64,000 nucleotides of DNA from Escallonia rubra (taxonomy: Eukaryota; Streptophyta; Magnoliopsida; Escalloniales; Escalloniaceae). The translations under genes were made by a program, and so were the position numbers. The number at the start of each line of letters is the position of its first letter. The stretch's first letter is position 1. Location: NCBI GenBank assembly GCA_033065855.1, contig JAVXUO010002007.1, positions 124,001 to 188,000 of the forward strand, in the 5' to 3' direction. The notes beneath the pieces are model-generated. The model made no database searches. It was given only the letters and a program-made list of their open reading frames with translations, and was not told the DNA's origin. Positions 21,569 through 31,802 of this stretch are shown here, in pieces.

Positions 21569-23575
21569 ATGTCTGATAGTTCGTCTTCGAGTAGTAGTTC
21601 GTCTTCGAGTTCAGAACGAGTTGCAACTTCAGGAAGTGAAGTTGGGACTTCAAATCCACAACCCCCACTACCTTCAACTTCTGAACCTCTCCAACCTTCA
21701 TTCTCTCGACGATTTCAATCTTCAACTTCACAACCATTACCACCTTCATCTTCACAGCCTTCACAATATTTATCTGGGGGAAATCCTTTAGGAGAAGTAA
21801 AGGATCAGGCCGAAGAAAAGGCTAATCCAAAGCCTTGGTATACTGCTGACGAAAAGTCTAGTAAGATGTCGACTGAAGATTTGCAGGATTTAATTCGGGA
21901 ATATCCTCTTCCCGAAGGTTGGTATGCTCGTCTTCCTGGTTTGGGTGAACTAGCTAACTACGGCACAAAGTTTGAAACAGGTGTCTACGAGGAGCAGGTG
22001 AAGTCTGGATATAGACTTCCTCTTCATCCTTTCGCTCTTCGTTTCTTTGAGCATTATCGCATGGCTCCTGGGCAGCTTGTTCCAAATGCTTGGAGGAAGC
22101 TTGCCGGTCTCATATATTTGGTTCAGACTTCAGGTTACAAACCAGATGTAACTGATTTTATGAGAGTCTTCTTTGAAGTCTGTTTTGTTAAAGGGGTTGC
22201 CAACTGTCCCGGTTGGTATTATATTCACAGTAGGCAACGACTTCTGAAGGGGGGCCCAAAGTCGAATAAAGGTTGGCATTCCAGATACTTCTTCGTTGGC
22301 CGAATGGACAAGGGGGACCTTCCTTTTGACAAAGTGTGGAACCCTTATTGTAAGGATTTCGAGAATCCTGGCAAGCCTACTCCCAATAACCAGACTAAGC
22401 ATATACTTAGTCATATCAAACTTCGAGGCGGTCTTTGTATAGACGAGCCTCTTTCGGAGGAACAATTGGAGTGGGCGAAGATGATACCTCCAAAGCCCAT
22501 TCCAGCTGGTCTTCTGATACCTCCTCTTCCTGCTATTCCTAGTGTGTCATCTGCTGAGACTGTTTCTTTAGGTGTGTTTTGCACAACATTTTGAATTGGA
22601 CTTGGCTTCAATATTGATTCTTGTATTGACTTCTTTCTTCGTTGCAGAAATGGCTAGTGGTGGTGGAAAGCCGCAGCAAGGAAGCTTTCTTGGCGTTCTT
22701 CAGAAGGCTAAAGGGAAGCGAAAGGAGAAGCAGCCAAGTGTGGAGCTGCCTCCTGCTCCTAAGAGGGCTAAAGTCACTCCTTCAGAACGCTCTCCCCAAA
22801 TACTTGATCAAGTTTCTATTGAGGATGATCCCATCTTTCGTCCGAGGTGGGCACTTAGGCGTGATGACCTTGGGATGCCGGACAGCCAAATCTCGGAGCA
22901 GCATCTTCGTCATGGGATTCTTCCTCAAGACAAGGAGGTTTTCCAGAATCAGACCCACGAGACTTTTGCCTGCTCCTTTGCCCAGGCCGTTTATACGGTA
23001 CTGTCTTTTGTTTCAACTAGGTTTTATGTTTTTGTTTCCAAGTTTCATTCAGGTGCTGATCCTTATCTTCATTCCAGATGTACGCCAGTGGATCTGAGAT
23101 GGTTTCTCGCTTTGAGATGGCAAGGCAGGTGGCGGCTGAGGAGGCCCAGCTGACAAGGGAAGCAGTTAAGGAAGCACAGGAAGCAACCCATCGTGCTGAA
23201 GAGCTGAGCAAGCGTGAGGAAGATCATCTGGATCGGATTGCATCTCTGGAGAAGAAACTGGATCGGGTCAAGAAGAGGGCTGCAGAAGAGGTGATCAAAG
23301 CTCGAGACCAAGGTATTCGCGATTTCTTAGAGGGGAACGCGGGGGATGAATGGCTGAAGAAGCGAACCGAAGATGGTCTGGAGATTTATGAGCTTGGCTT
23401 TGTGAAGGCCAAGGAGATGTTCGCTGAGCGCTTTCCTGATATCCCCTTGGATGGTTTCGTTCTGCCTGCGGTTGGGTCACCATCTGGGGAGACTGTTATG
23501 CCTCCAGAGGCAGGAGATGTCGCAGCTTCTGATCTTCCAGGCGAAGGTCCTTCTGGTGATGCCCCTGAGGCTTAG
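21569..23575 (+). CDS. Antisense extra ORF of the Tat element (Transposase_28-like), probably spliced
   Basis: This lies on the strand opposite gag-pol, between it and the downstream LTR. Segment 1 (21569-22571) has a long Ser run, then a globular region with WYARLPGLGELANYG, SGYRLPLHPFALRFFEHY and PGWYYIHSRQR, resembling the 'putative gypsy-type transposon' domain (Transposase_28). Candidate introns with GT and AG borders lie at about 22572-22648 and 22998-23077. Segment 2 is basic and low-complexity. Segment 3 (23078-23575) is a long coiled coil (AAEEAQLTREAVKEAQEA). Antisense extra ORFs of this kind are known from the Tat lineage, with unclear function. A CT-rich leader with TATA-like 'tctataaaag' at about 21424 suggests its own promoter. 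Confidence 0.65.
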
Positions 23576-23930
23576 ACTTGTAGCTAGCCTTTTTATTTTG
23601 CTGAGACAAGTTTTCACTGCCCTCTTAAGGGCTTCTATGTAAAACTCTTATCTTTAATTTTTCAGCAACTTTAACTTTTACTATGTGTTTGTCATGGTTT
23701 TGTGTTTTACCATTCACACAGTATTATTCGCTTTTACTTTGACTCAAACCCTTTAATCGTCACTTAAAGAGTCGGCAAAGAGGTCAAGCACCCTCGCTTG
23801 GCTTATATTTCGAAGATGCAAAAGTTTTGGTGGAGTGACGATGCCCCCATTAACTTTTGTTTCTTCACGGACTTAGATCTGTAGCTAATCCGCCTGGCTT
23901 CTCTTGTATTTTGAAAACTCAAGAGTTATA

Positions 23931-24645
23931 CACTCCGTTCAGGCAGAGTGCTCGGCCATCACTCTGTTTTAAACAGAATGTTTTGGTTTTATCTTTCTTA
24001 CTCTGTTCGAGCAGAGTGCTCGGCCATCACTCTGTTTTAAACAGAATGTTTTTAGCTAAGCTTGTCACTCTGTTCGGGCAGAGTGTTCGGCCGTCATTCT
24101 GTTCGGGCAGAATGTTTTGGCTATGCTTGTCACTCTGTTCGGGCAGAGTGTTCGGCCGTCATTCTGTTCGGACAGAATGTTTTGGCTAAGCTTGCCACTC
24201 TGTTCGGGCAGAGTGTTCGGCCGTCATTCTGTTCGGGCAGAATGTTTTGGCTACGCTTGTCATTCTGCTCAAGCAGAGTGTTCGGCCGTCATTCTGTTCG
24301 GACAGAATGTTTTGGCTAAGCTTGCCACTCTGTTCGGGCAGAGTGTTCGGCCGTCACTCTGTTCGGACAGAATGTTTTGGCTATGCTTGTCACTCTGTTC
24401 GGGCAGAGTGTTCGGCCGTCACTCTGTTCGGACAGAATGTTTTGGCTATGCTTGTCACTCTGTTCGGGCAGAGTGTTCGGCCGTCACTCTGTTCGGACAG
24501 AATGTTTTGGCTAAGCTTGCCACTCTGTTCGGGCAGAGTGTTCGGCCGTCACTCTGTTTGGACAGAATGTTTTGGCTAAGCTTGTCACTCTGTTCGGGCA
24601 GAGTGTTCGGCCGTCACTCTGTTCGGACAGAATGTTTTGGCCAAG
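23931..24645. repeat. 65-bp tandem array with two hairpins per unit
   Basis: About eleven copies of a 65-bp unit are present. Each holds CACTCTG-ttcggg-CAGAGTG, a 9-base linker ttcggccgt, a second palindrome CATTCTG-ttcgga-CAGAATG, and a 16-base linker ttttggctaagcttgt. The first two units are the most diverged. It lies 3' of the antisense ORF and 3' of gag-pol in their respective senses. Confidence 0.93.
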
Positions 24646-24836
24646 CTTCTATTACAACAATACTGAGAAAGAATAACTTTATTAATAGAGTAGAAAATAA
24701 AGTTTACATTGGATTGCTTAACAACCCATTTATTCGAAACAATCTGCTTAAGATTATTTTTAAGACGTTGGAGTTCTGATAAGGTCTGTGCCCCTTATCC
24801 CCCAAAAAAGGAAGTGTTTTGGCTCCTGCCGAGACA

Positions 24837-27800
24837 CTACTGGTAATATCTGCGCAAGTTCTCAGCATTCCAAGTGCGAGGGATTGGTTCTCCAGAAAGT
24901 TTTCCTAGTGCGTAGGCGCCCGGTTTGAGCACCTTTATGACACGGTAGGGTCCTTCCCAGTTGGGAGATAACTTTCCCGTAGCTGCTTTTGGATCGGAAA
25001 CTTCTAGTTTGCGAAGGACCAAATCTCCTTCGTTGAACTGTTTGGATCGGACCCTCTGATTGTAATATCGTGCCACTCGTTGTTTTATTACAACAGATCG
25101 TGCATGGGCTTGAGCTCGAGCTTCATCTACCAAATCAAGATTTGCTCGGAGTCCATCTTCATTGTTCAATTCGTTGAAGTGTAAGGCCCGTATTGTTGGT
25201 ACTCCTATCTCGACTGGCAACATTGCTTCCGTTCCGTAGCATAGTAAAAAAGGTGTTTCCCCTGTGACTGAATGTGGAGTTGTTCGATAAGCCCACAATA
25301 CTTTGGGGAGTTCGTCTACCCATGCGCCTTTAGCTTCGTCTAGCTTCTTCTTCAATCCTTGCAGGATGCTTCGATTCATGTTTTCGGTCTGTCCGTTGGA
25401 TTGTGGATGAGCTACGGAGGTGAATCTCAAATCGATCGATAGATTCGAACAAAAGGTTCGAAAGTTGTTGTTGTCAAATTGTTTCCCATTATCAACGATC
25501 AAGGCCCTTGGTATTCCGAAGCGGCAGACGACATTTTTCCAGAAGAACTCTTCACACTTGGCTGAAGTAATGGTGGCCAAAGATTCTGCTTCAGTCCATT
25601 TGGTGAAGTAGTCTATTGTCACGATTACGAATCGTCGTTGTCCAGTAGCCATGGGAAAAGGTCCCAAAAGGTCCATTCCCCAAACAGCAAAGGGGATGGG
25701 AGAAACAATTGAGGCCAAAGGAGCAACCGGTGTATGAGAAACTGGCGCGAATTTCTGACATTTATCGCATCTTCGAGTGAAGTCGATCGCGTCTTTCTGC
25801 ATTGTAGGCCAGTAGTATCCTTGCCTTAGGATTTTCTGTGCCAATGTTCTCCCTCCAAGATGTTGGCCGCATATCCCTTCATGAACTTCTTGTAATGCGT
25901 AAAGGGATTCTGATGGTCGTAGGCATCTGAGGTAAGGAAGGCTGAACGATTTCTTGTATAAAGTCCCTTCTACCAAAGCATACCGTGCAGCTTTGACACG
26001 AAGATTTCTGGTTTCGTGTCTGGTACTCGGTAATTCGCCCGTGGACAGGTATTTGGTGATTGCGTCCATCCAACAGGGTTCTTGATCTATTACTTCAACA
26101 TTAGCTTGAGAAGTGATACTGCGGTCCTTGAGGAACTCAAGGTATATCGGTCGTCGAACATCAATTTCTTCAATGGAGGCGAGCCTTGATAATGCATCTG
26201 CCTGTGTATTCTGATCCCGGGGAATCTGGCGAATGGTGAAATTTTGAAACTTCACCGCTGAAGTTTTGACTAAGTCGAGATATTGAGCCATTCTATCATC
26301 CCTGGCTTCATAATCTCCCAGGACATGATTGACCACCAGCTGTGAATCACTATGAACTGATAGGGAGTTCACCTTTAAGGCGTGTGCTAACCTTATCCCC
26401 GCGAGGAGGGCCTCATACTCTGCTTCGTTATTCGAGGCTTGAAAACCGAAGCGAAGTGCGTATTCGATAGTAAATCCTTCTGGACTTATCAGAATAATCC
26501 CCGCTCCACTACTGCCAATAGCTGAAGAACCGTCTACATAAAGATTCCAAGGATCTGGAACCTCTGAAATTACTAATTGCGGAGGGTCTTCAGGTAGTGT
26601 ACACTCCACAATGAAGTCTGCTAAGGCTTGAGCTTTGATTGCTGTGCGAGGTTTGTATTGGATGTCAAATTCCCCCAACTCTACGGACCAATTGACTAGT
26701 CTCCCTGAAGCCTCTGGGCTCAGTAAAACTTTTCTAAGTGGTTGGTCCGTCAGTACAATAATAGTATGAGACTGGAAGTATGGTCGAAGACGTCTGGCCG
26801 ATATGATAAGGGCTAGTGCAATCTTGTCGATCTTCGGGTATCTGGTCTCTACATCTTGCAAGACTTTGCTAATGTAGTAGATGGGTTTCTGAACTCCATC
26901 TTCTTCTTTAATTAGAACAGTGCTGACTGCGACGTCAGTGACTGAGAGGTATAGGAATAAGTCTTCACCTGAAAGTGGTTTTGAAAGTAGGGGTGGAGAA
27001 CTTAGATAGGTTTTGAGTTCTTCAAATGACTCCTGGCAGCCATCTGTCCAAGTGAAACTTTTTGCTTTTCTGATAGCTTTGAAAAATGGCAAGCATCGTT
27101 CAGCTGATCGGGCCATGAACCTTCCCAAGGCTGCAACCCTTCCTGTCAACTCTTGTACTTGCTTGACTGTTTTTGGGGACGTCATGCTTTGGATAGCTTT
27201 GATCTTCTCTGGGTTCGCTTCGATCCCTCGCTGAGAAACTATAAATCCCAAAAACTTTCCTGATGCGACTCCGAAAGCGCATTTGAGTGGATTTAACTTC
27301 ATTCTATACTTACGAAGGATGTCAAAAGTTTCTTTCAAGTCTTTGGCATGGAATTCGGATTTTATGCTTTTGACGAGCATATCGTCGACATAAACTTCCA
27401 TGTTCTTCCCAATCAAGTCTCGAAATATCATGTTCACCAGACGCTGGTACGTTGCTCCGGCATTCTTGAGTCCGAAGGGCATCACCTTGTAGCAGTACAA
27501 CCCTCTCTCTGTGATGAACGAAGTTTTGGAGACGTCGTCTTTGTGCATCATAATCTGGTTATAACCAGAATATGCATCCATGAAACTAAGTAGTTCATGG
27601 CCCGATGTAGAGTCGATAAGAAGGTCTATTCTTGGGAGTGGGTAGCTGTCCTTCGGGCAGGCTTTGTTGAGGTCCGTGTAATCGATGCATATCCGCCATC
27701 TGTCGCCTGATTTAGGAACCATGACTACATTGGCGATCCAATCTGGGTAGTGGACCTCTTCAATGAAGTTGGCCGTTAGGAGTTTATCGACTTCTTCTTC

Positions 27801-30389
27801 AATCTTCTCCTGTCTCTCTGGTGCAAAAGTCCTTTTCTTCTGCTTGACCGATTTTTTGGACGGATCAACATTCAGCCTATGGGTGATGACCTCAGGATCA
27901 ATTCCAGGCATGTCTGCGGCTGTCCATGCAAAAATATCCGCATAGGTTCTTAATAGGTTCACCAGCTCAAGTTTGGTGTCTTCCTTAAGATTTGATCCTA
28001 TCCGAACCGTCTTGCTTTCTTCCCCGGGATAAACTTCAATGCTGATAAGATCTTCAACTGGTTCTCCCCTTTGTATCCTTGTATCTTCCCGGAGGTCGTC
28101 TATAATGAGTGCTTCCTTGCTTTTTGATCGGCATGAAGTCACGTAGCACTGGCGAGCTGTAGTTTGGTCGCCTTTCACCTCTCCAATCCCGTGTTCTGTG
28201 GGGAATTTCATTTTGAGGTGATAAGTTGACACTACAGCCTGAAACTGATTGAGCGCTGGTCGTCCCAATATTGCGTTGTATGCTGAGGGGACCTTTACCA
28301 CCACAAAATCAAGCATGAAGTTGGCTTGTGCCGGAGGTGTGCCAATCGCAACCGGGAGTGCGATAATACCTTCGACTGGAACTGGATGATTGGAGAATCC
28401 ATACAACGGTGTATCCATCTTTCGGAGACGGTCTGTTGGAATGTTCATCTTCTTGAATGCATCGTAAAATAAGACTTCCGCAGAACTTCCGTTATCGATC
28501 AGGACGCGTTTCATGTCGAAGTTCCCAGCCTTTATGGTGATGACTAATGGATCATCATGAGGAGTTTTTACGTCCTGCGAATCTTCATCAGAGAAGGTGA
28601 TCGTTGCTGCGGGTGTTGCCTTCTGCTTTTTACTTGGGGGTTGACTCGTTATGCACACTTCTCTGGCGTATGCTTTTCGAGCTTGTCCAGATGATCCTCC
28701 TGCTGCCAGCCCCCCAGATATAGTGTTGATTATACCTGCATTCTCTTCTCGATCTTCTCTTTCTTCCACGGCCGGGGGTGTCTGTTGTCGACCTTCCCTT
28801 GGAGCAACGAACTTTCTCAACTGACCACGCTTGATAAGGGCCTCAATTGCTGCTTTAAGCGACCCGCAGTTATCAGTTGCATGGCCATGATCTTTGTGGA
28901 AGTGACACCATAAATCTTTGTTCCTCTTATTTGGCCGGGATCTCATCTTATCTGGCCACTGGAGAGCTTGATTGTCCTTGATCTCGTGGAGAATCTGAGA
29001 TGGCTTGGTGTTAAGGGGTGTCAGATCTTTCGGAGCAAACGGGTCTTTGGGACGTCGTTCGTCCGGTTTAGATCGTTTTACTGATTTTCCTCCTTGGGGA
29101 GTTATTTCTCGAGTTCGTTTCTTCGTGTTTTCCTTTTCTTCTCCATGTCGCCCTCTGTGTGTTTCCAGGTATTCTTCAGCTTGAATATATTTGTTTGCCT
29201 TCTCAAGTAGGGCTCTCATATTGCCTGGTGGACTTTTGTTCACAGAGAAGGCAAACTTGGATGTCGGACGGAGAGCGCGGAGAAAGGCAGTGTATTTCAC
29301 AGACTCGTCTAGATTGTCAACCTCCAAAGTCGCTGCGTTGAATCGTCCAAGGAAACAAGCCAAAGATTCGTTTTTCTCCTGCACAATGTTAAGCAGGCTC
29401 GCCGAATTCTTTCTTCGGGAGCGACTACTTACAAAATGCTTTTGGAAGAGATCCGACAATTGGCTGAAAGAAAAGATTGATCTTGGTTTGAGAGATTTGA
29501 ACCACGCATGTGCAGCTTTTCTGAGAGTAGTGGGGAAGGCTCTACACATGACAGCATCCGAAACTTGGAGGAGTAACATGTTGGTTTCAAATTGATAAAC
29601 ATGTTCTCCAGGATCTCCCGTCCCGTCATAATGGTCGCACTGAGGCATTCGAAAGTTGGGCGGTAGCTTTGCTTTCTCAATAGTTTCGGATAACGGATAT
29701 CCAGATTCTTCCCTTGGGAGAGATCGTTCTGGAGAACGATATCTAGGTACTATCTTCCAGGAGTTTCGTTCTTGGGAACGAAACTCAGGCGTCGTCTTCC
29801 TGTGGACAGATCTTCGAGGAGTTTTAGCTTTCGCGGCTCGCCGGGGAGATGAGTTGGTACTGCCTTCGACTGATGGATCCCGTCGATAGCATGATCCGCT
29901 TCTGGTCATGTGACTTCCGCTCTTAACTCTGGGATCATAAGTTGGATCGGCCGTTGATTGATACTTGCGGCCGTAGCTTGATCTGGAGGTGAGACGAAGA
30001 CGGAGGTCGCTAGGATCAAGATGGGAATGATGAGTGGACTGTGGAGCCGCCACCCTGTCAAGCTTTTGTTGAAGAGTGTTTACAACATCCTTCAGTTCGT
30101 GGATTTCCTTGGTAAGGTTATCATGTGGTGTTTTGAATAGCTGACGGTTAAGGCGATGGCGAAGGTCACCGTTTTTCAGAGTAGACGTTGGAGATTTGTT
30201 TCTCCGAGGTCTAGTTTCTGATTCGGGAGTAGCAGATGTTACGTTGACGTAATTATCTTCGGAAGAACTGGTGCGACGACGACGCAGAGGGGTCGAGCGC
30301 TGATCATGAGAATGACCTGGTCGATGAGAGTCCTTAGTTCTCGCATGATGATTCTGTGAAGAGTCATCGGAAGAAGAGTGGTTAGCCAT
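24837..30389 (-). CDS. Gag-pol polyprotein of the Tat-lineage Ty3/gypsy element
   Basis: A single open frame of 1850 codons. Approximate order: basic Ser/Arg-rich start; coiled coil (about 95-115); Gag domain (about 245-375, with AHAWFKSLKPRSI); a Cys/His segment WCHFHKDHGHATDNC (about 495); aspartic protease with LIDNGSSAEVLFYDAF (about 635); reverse transcriptase with FMDAYSGYNQI, MPFGLKNAGATYQ and YVDDML (about 915-1005); first RNase H (about 1140-1230); second, archaeal-type RNase H starting LYVDGSSA (about 1280-1410); integrase with zinc finger (GQHLGGRTL ... CDKCQKF) and core with TIDYFTKWTEAESLA and HPQSNGQTENMN. The dual RNase H and DNGSSA protease motif support the Tat assignment. 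It looks whole. Confidence 0.93.
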   Translation of the reverse strand: MANHSSSDDSSQNHHARTKDSHRPGHSHDQRSTPLRRRRTSSSEDNYVNVTSATPESETRPRRNKSPTSTLKNGDLRHRLNRQLFKTPHDNLTKEIHELKDVVNTLQQKLDRVAAPQSTHHSHLDPSDLRLRLTSRSSYGRKYQSTADPTYDPRVKSGSHMTRSGSCYRRDPSVEGSTNSSPRRAAKAKTPRRSVHRKTTPEFRSQERNSWKIVPRYRSPERSLPREESGYPLSETIEKAKLPPNFRMPQCDHYDGTGDPGEHVYQFETNMLLLQVSDAVMCRAFPTTLRKAAHAWFKSLKPRSIFSFSQLSDLFQKHFVSSRSRRKNSASLLNIVQEKNESLACFLGRFNAATLEVDNLDESVKYTAFLRALRPTSKFAFSVNKSPPGNMRALLEKANKYIQAEEYLETHRGRHGEEKENTKKRTREITPQGGKSVKRSKPDERRPKDPFAPKDLTPLNTKPSQILHEIKDNQALQWPDKMRSRPNKRNKDLWCHFHKDHGHATDNCGSLKAAIEALIKRGQLRKFVAPREGRQQTPPAVEEREDREENAGIINTISGGLAAGGSSGQARKAYAREVCITSQPPSKKQKATPAATITFSDEDSQDVKTPHDDPLVITIKAGNFDMKRVLIDNGSSAEVLFYDAFKKMNIPTDRLRKMDTPLYGFSNHPVPVEGIIALPVAIGTPPAQANFMLDFVVVKVPSAYNAILGRPALNQFQAVVSTYHLKMKFPTEHGIGEVKGDQTTARQCYVTSCRSKSKEALIIDDLREDTRIQRGEPVEDLISIEVYPGEESKTVRIGSNLKEDTKLELVNLLRTYADIFAWTAADMPGIDPEVITHRLNVDPSKKSVKQKKRTFAPERQEKIEEEVDKLLTANFIEEVHYPDWIANVVMVPKSGDRWRICIDYTDLNKACPKDSYPLPRIDLLIDSTSGHELLSFMDAYSGYNQIMMHKDDVSKTSFITERGLYCYKVMPFGLKNAGATYQRLVNMIFRDLIGKNMEVYVDDMLVKSIKSEFHAKDLKETFDILRKYRMKLNPLKCAFGVASGKFLGFIVSQRGIEANPEKIKAIQSMTSPKTVKQVQELTGRVAALGRFMARSAERCLPFFKAIRKAKSFTWTDGCQESFEELKTYLSSPPLLSKPLSGEDLFLYLSVTDVAVSTVLIKEEDGVQKPIYYISKVLQDVETRYPKIDKIALALIISARRLRPYFQSHTIIVLTDQPLRKVLLSPEASGRLVNWSVELGEFDIQYKPRTAIKAQALADFIVECTLPEDPPQLVISEVPDPWNLYVDGSSAIGSSGAGIILISPEGFTIEYALRFGFQASNNEAEYEALLAGIRLAHALKVNSLSVHSDSQLVVNHVLGDYEARDDRMAQYLDLVKTSAVKFQNFTIRQIPRDQNTQADALSRLASIEEIDVRRPIYLEFLKDRSITSQANVEVIDQEPCWMDAITKYLSTGELPSTRHETRNLRVKAARYALVEGTLYKKSFSLPYLRCLRPSESLYALQEVHEGICGQHLGGRTLAQKILRQGYYWPTMQKDAIDFTRRCDKCQKFAPVSHTPVAPLASIVSPIPFAVWGMDLLGPFPMATGQRRFVIVTIDYFTKWTEAESLATITSAKCEEFFWKNVVCRFGIPRALIVDNGKQFDNNNFRTFCSNLSIDLRFTSVAHPQSNGQTENMNRSILQGLKKKLDEAKGAWVDELPKVLWAYRTTPHSVTGETPFLLCYGTEAMLPVEIGVPTIRALHFNELNNEDGLRANLDLVDEARAQAHARSVVIKQRVARYYNQRVRSKQFNEGDLVLRKLEVSDPKAATGKLSPNWEGPYRVIKVLKPGAYALGKLSGEPIPRTWNAENLRRYYQ

Positions 30390-30423
30390 GTTCCCTGTAA
30401 GGGTCCCACGGATGGCGCCAATC

Positions 30424-30867
30424 TGTTGCAGCTAAAAACTGGTTCGGGAACAGCACCAGGAATCAGGCCTGCAAAAGAGAACACGGAGTTACCGCCGGGT
30501 GGGGTTCCGGCGGGGGAACGCTCCGATGCTTAAGTCAGAGAAGGCTAACGATGTAGAACTCTGAGAAGCAGTAAAGACACAATGTGTATATGTGTGAGCT
30601 TAGCTTTACCTGGGGGGGCTTGACCCCCTTATATAGTGGTAGCAAGTGGAATCCAATTAGAACTGGGCTTCGGTCAACCCTAATTAGAATCCCATTAGGA
30701 TCCTAGAGGATACCATATTAGTCTCTGCTGATAGAGTCAGATCTTCTTTAGGATTCTGCTCGTTGACTGATATGGTAAGTGCCATATCAGTAGTGAGTCA
30801 ACATGGGTTACGCGTCATCATTGCCACGTGTCGTCCGTAGATTGGAGGGGTATTTTTAGCTATATCA
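30424..30867 (-). repeat. Upstream LTR of the Tat element
   Basis: It is 444 bp, reads as identical to 19666-20109, and carries the promoter of gag-pol. It is followed on the minus strand by the primer-binding site at about 30403-30420. Confidence 0.95.
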
Positions 30868-31802
30868 GTAACTATCTTTAGCGACATACTTTTACCGACG
30901 AAAATATCCGTCGCTAAAGTGCTTTTTAGTGACGCTAATTAGTCCTTCGCTAAAAATCCGTCGCAAAAAACTCTTTTTCTTGTAGTGTTTGAATGGCTAT
31001 GTTCTTGTTATATCTGATGGCTATGGTCGAAGTAGTGGTGTTGACCTATCTTATGGCTGTGGTGTTACGGTGTATGAAGTAGTGCTTAGGTTACATGTTC
31101 CTACAGTCAGTAAATGTGTGCTCAAATGGCATTGTGCTAGTTCTAGTTTGTAAATTATGGTACGTAAATAGCTATATGCTTAGGTTTTAATTTGTTATGT
31201 TGTAACTAGCACAGAAAAATTAAAGCAATGGGCTCCAGTTTGTTTTGATTCAATGGTGCCTGAAATGGGTTTCTTTTATGCAATGGTGCTTGAATTGACT
31301 AGTACAATGCAATTGATACGCACAAAACATAACTCCGTGAGCAAGAACACATGAGCGCAACATGAAGGCAGAATTCCCAAACTTGATGCCCCTTTCCCTC
31401 TTCACCCAAGTCATTATGCTTCGATTTCGACAATTATGGAATCGCTATCAAATCAAAACCCTAAAATAGATAATGTATTCAATTCAATCAATATTACAAT
31501 CTCTAGTCAAAGCCTAATTGACATCTAATCTTGATTATCAGGTCTACTTGACAATAAAGGAAGCCCTAATTCGTACCTAATGCACCACCGTTCAACACCT
31601 CTCTGTTTTGACAAAATGGTCTATAGGGTTAATTTTGGAGAAAAACTTACGAGGTATATTAACGGCTGAAAATAGACATCCGTGTGAAAAAGAACTACGA
31701 AGGATAAACTTAAATTACAGGGATTATTCTTACTAAATTTAAACTATAGGGATTATGAGTGCAAATGGCCTGAAGTTTAGGGATGACTTGTGCTATTTCC
31801 TC

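Larger units (their letters stand above)
19666..30867 (-). mobile_element. Tat-lineage Ty3/gypsy LTR retrotransposon, looks whole and young
   Basis: The element is 11.2 kb with 444-bp LTRs at 19666-20109 and 30424-30867 that begin TGTTGCAGC, end CTATATCA and read as identical throughout. A 5-bp duplication gtaac flanks it (19661-19665, 30868-30872). It is transcribed on the minus strand. A primer-binding site complementary to a tRNA 3' end (TGGCGCCATCC) lies at about 30403-30420, and a purine tract (aaaagcaggggg) beside the downstream LTR. One long gag-pol frame is open. The layout (dual RNase H, extra antisense ORF, long 3' region with tandem repeats) fits the Tat lineage. Identical LTRs suggest an insertion recent on an evolutionary scale. 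No break is apparent in the main frame. Confidence 0.93.
17863..30987. mobile_element. Non-autonomous CACTA element, middle layer of the nest
   Basis: The termini are cactgcaagaaaa on the left and, read inward from the right, cactacaagaaaa. Both flanks are ttt (17860-17862, 30988-30990), the 3-bp duplication of the CACTA (En/Spm) superfamily. Subterminal regions (17880-18320, 19480-19660, 30868-30965) are packed with copies in both orientations of 'tttagcgacgg', the usual transposase-binding array. Without the guest retrotransposon it is about 1.9 kb with no transposase. Its core holds a captured aquaporin exon, a GA microsatellite (about 18831-18879) and a GC-rich block at 19230-19390. Confidence 0.9.
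16986..31802. mobile_element. Non-autonomous Mutator-like element, outer shell of a three-level nest
   Basis: Inverted repeats of about 150 bp lie at 16986-17135 and about 31650-31802. The left opens gaggaaacaacacaaatggt and the reverse complement of the right opens gaggaaatagcacaagtcat, and both contain 'gtctattttcagc'. A 9-bp target duplication flanks it: ttccaaaaa (16977-16985) and ttccaacaa (31803-31811), one base different. The empty site is visible at about 395 and 7850. Without its guest it is about 1.7 kb with no transposase. The left arm has a 36-bp unit present twice (about 17385-17455) and the right arm no recognisable gene. Confidence 0.85.

Noticed and set aside
23857-24779. Plus-strand ORFs of 85-220 codons
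   Set aside because: Translations of the 65-bp hairpin array in several frames; repetitive and without domains.
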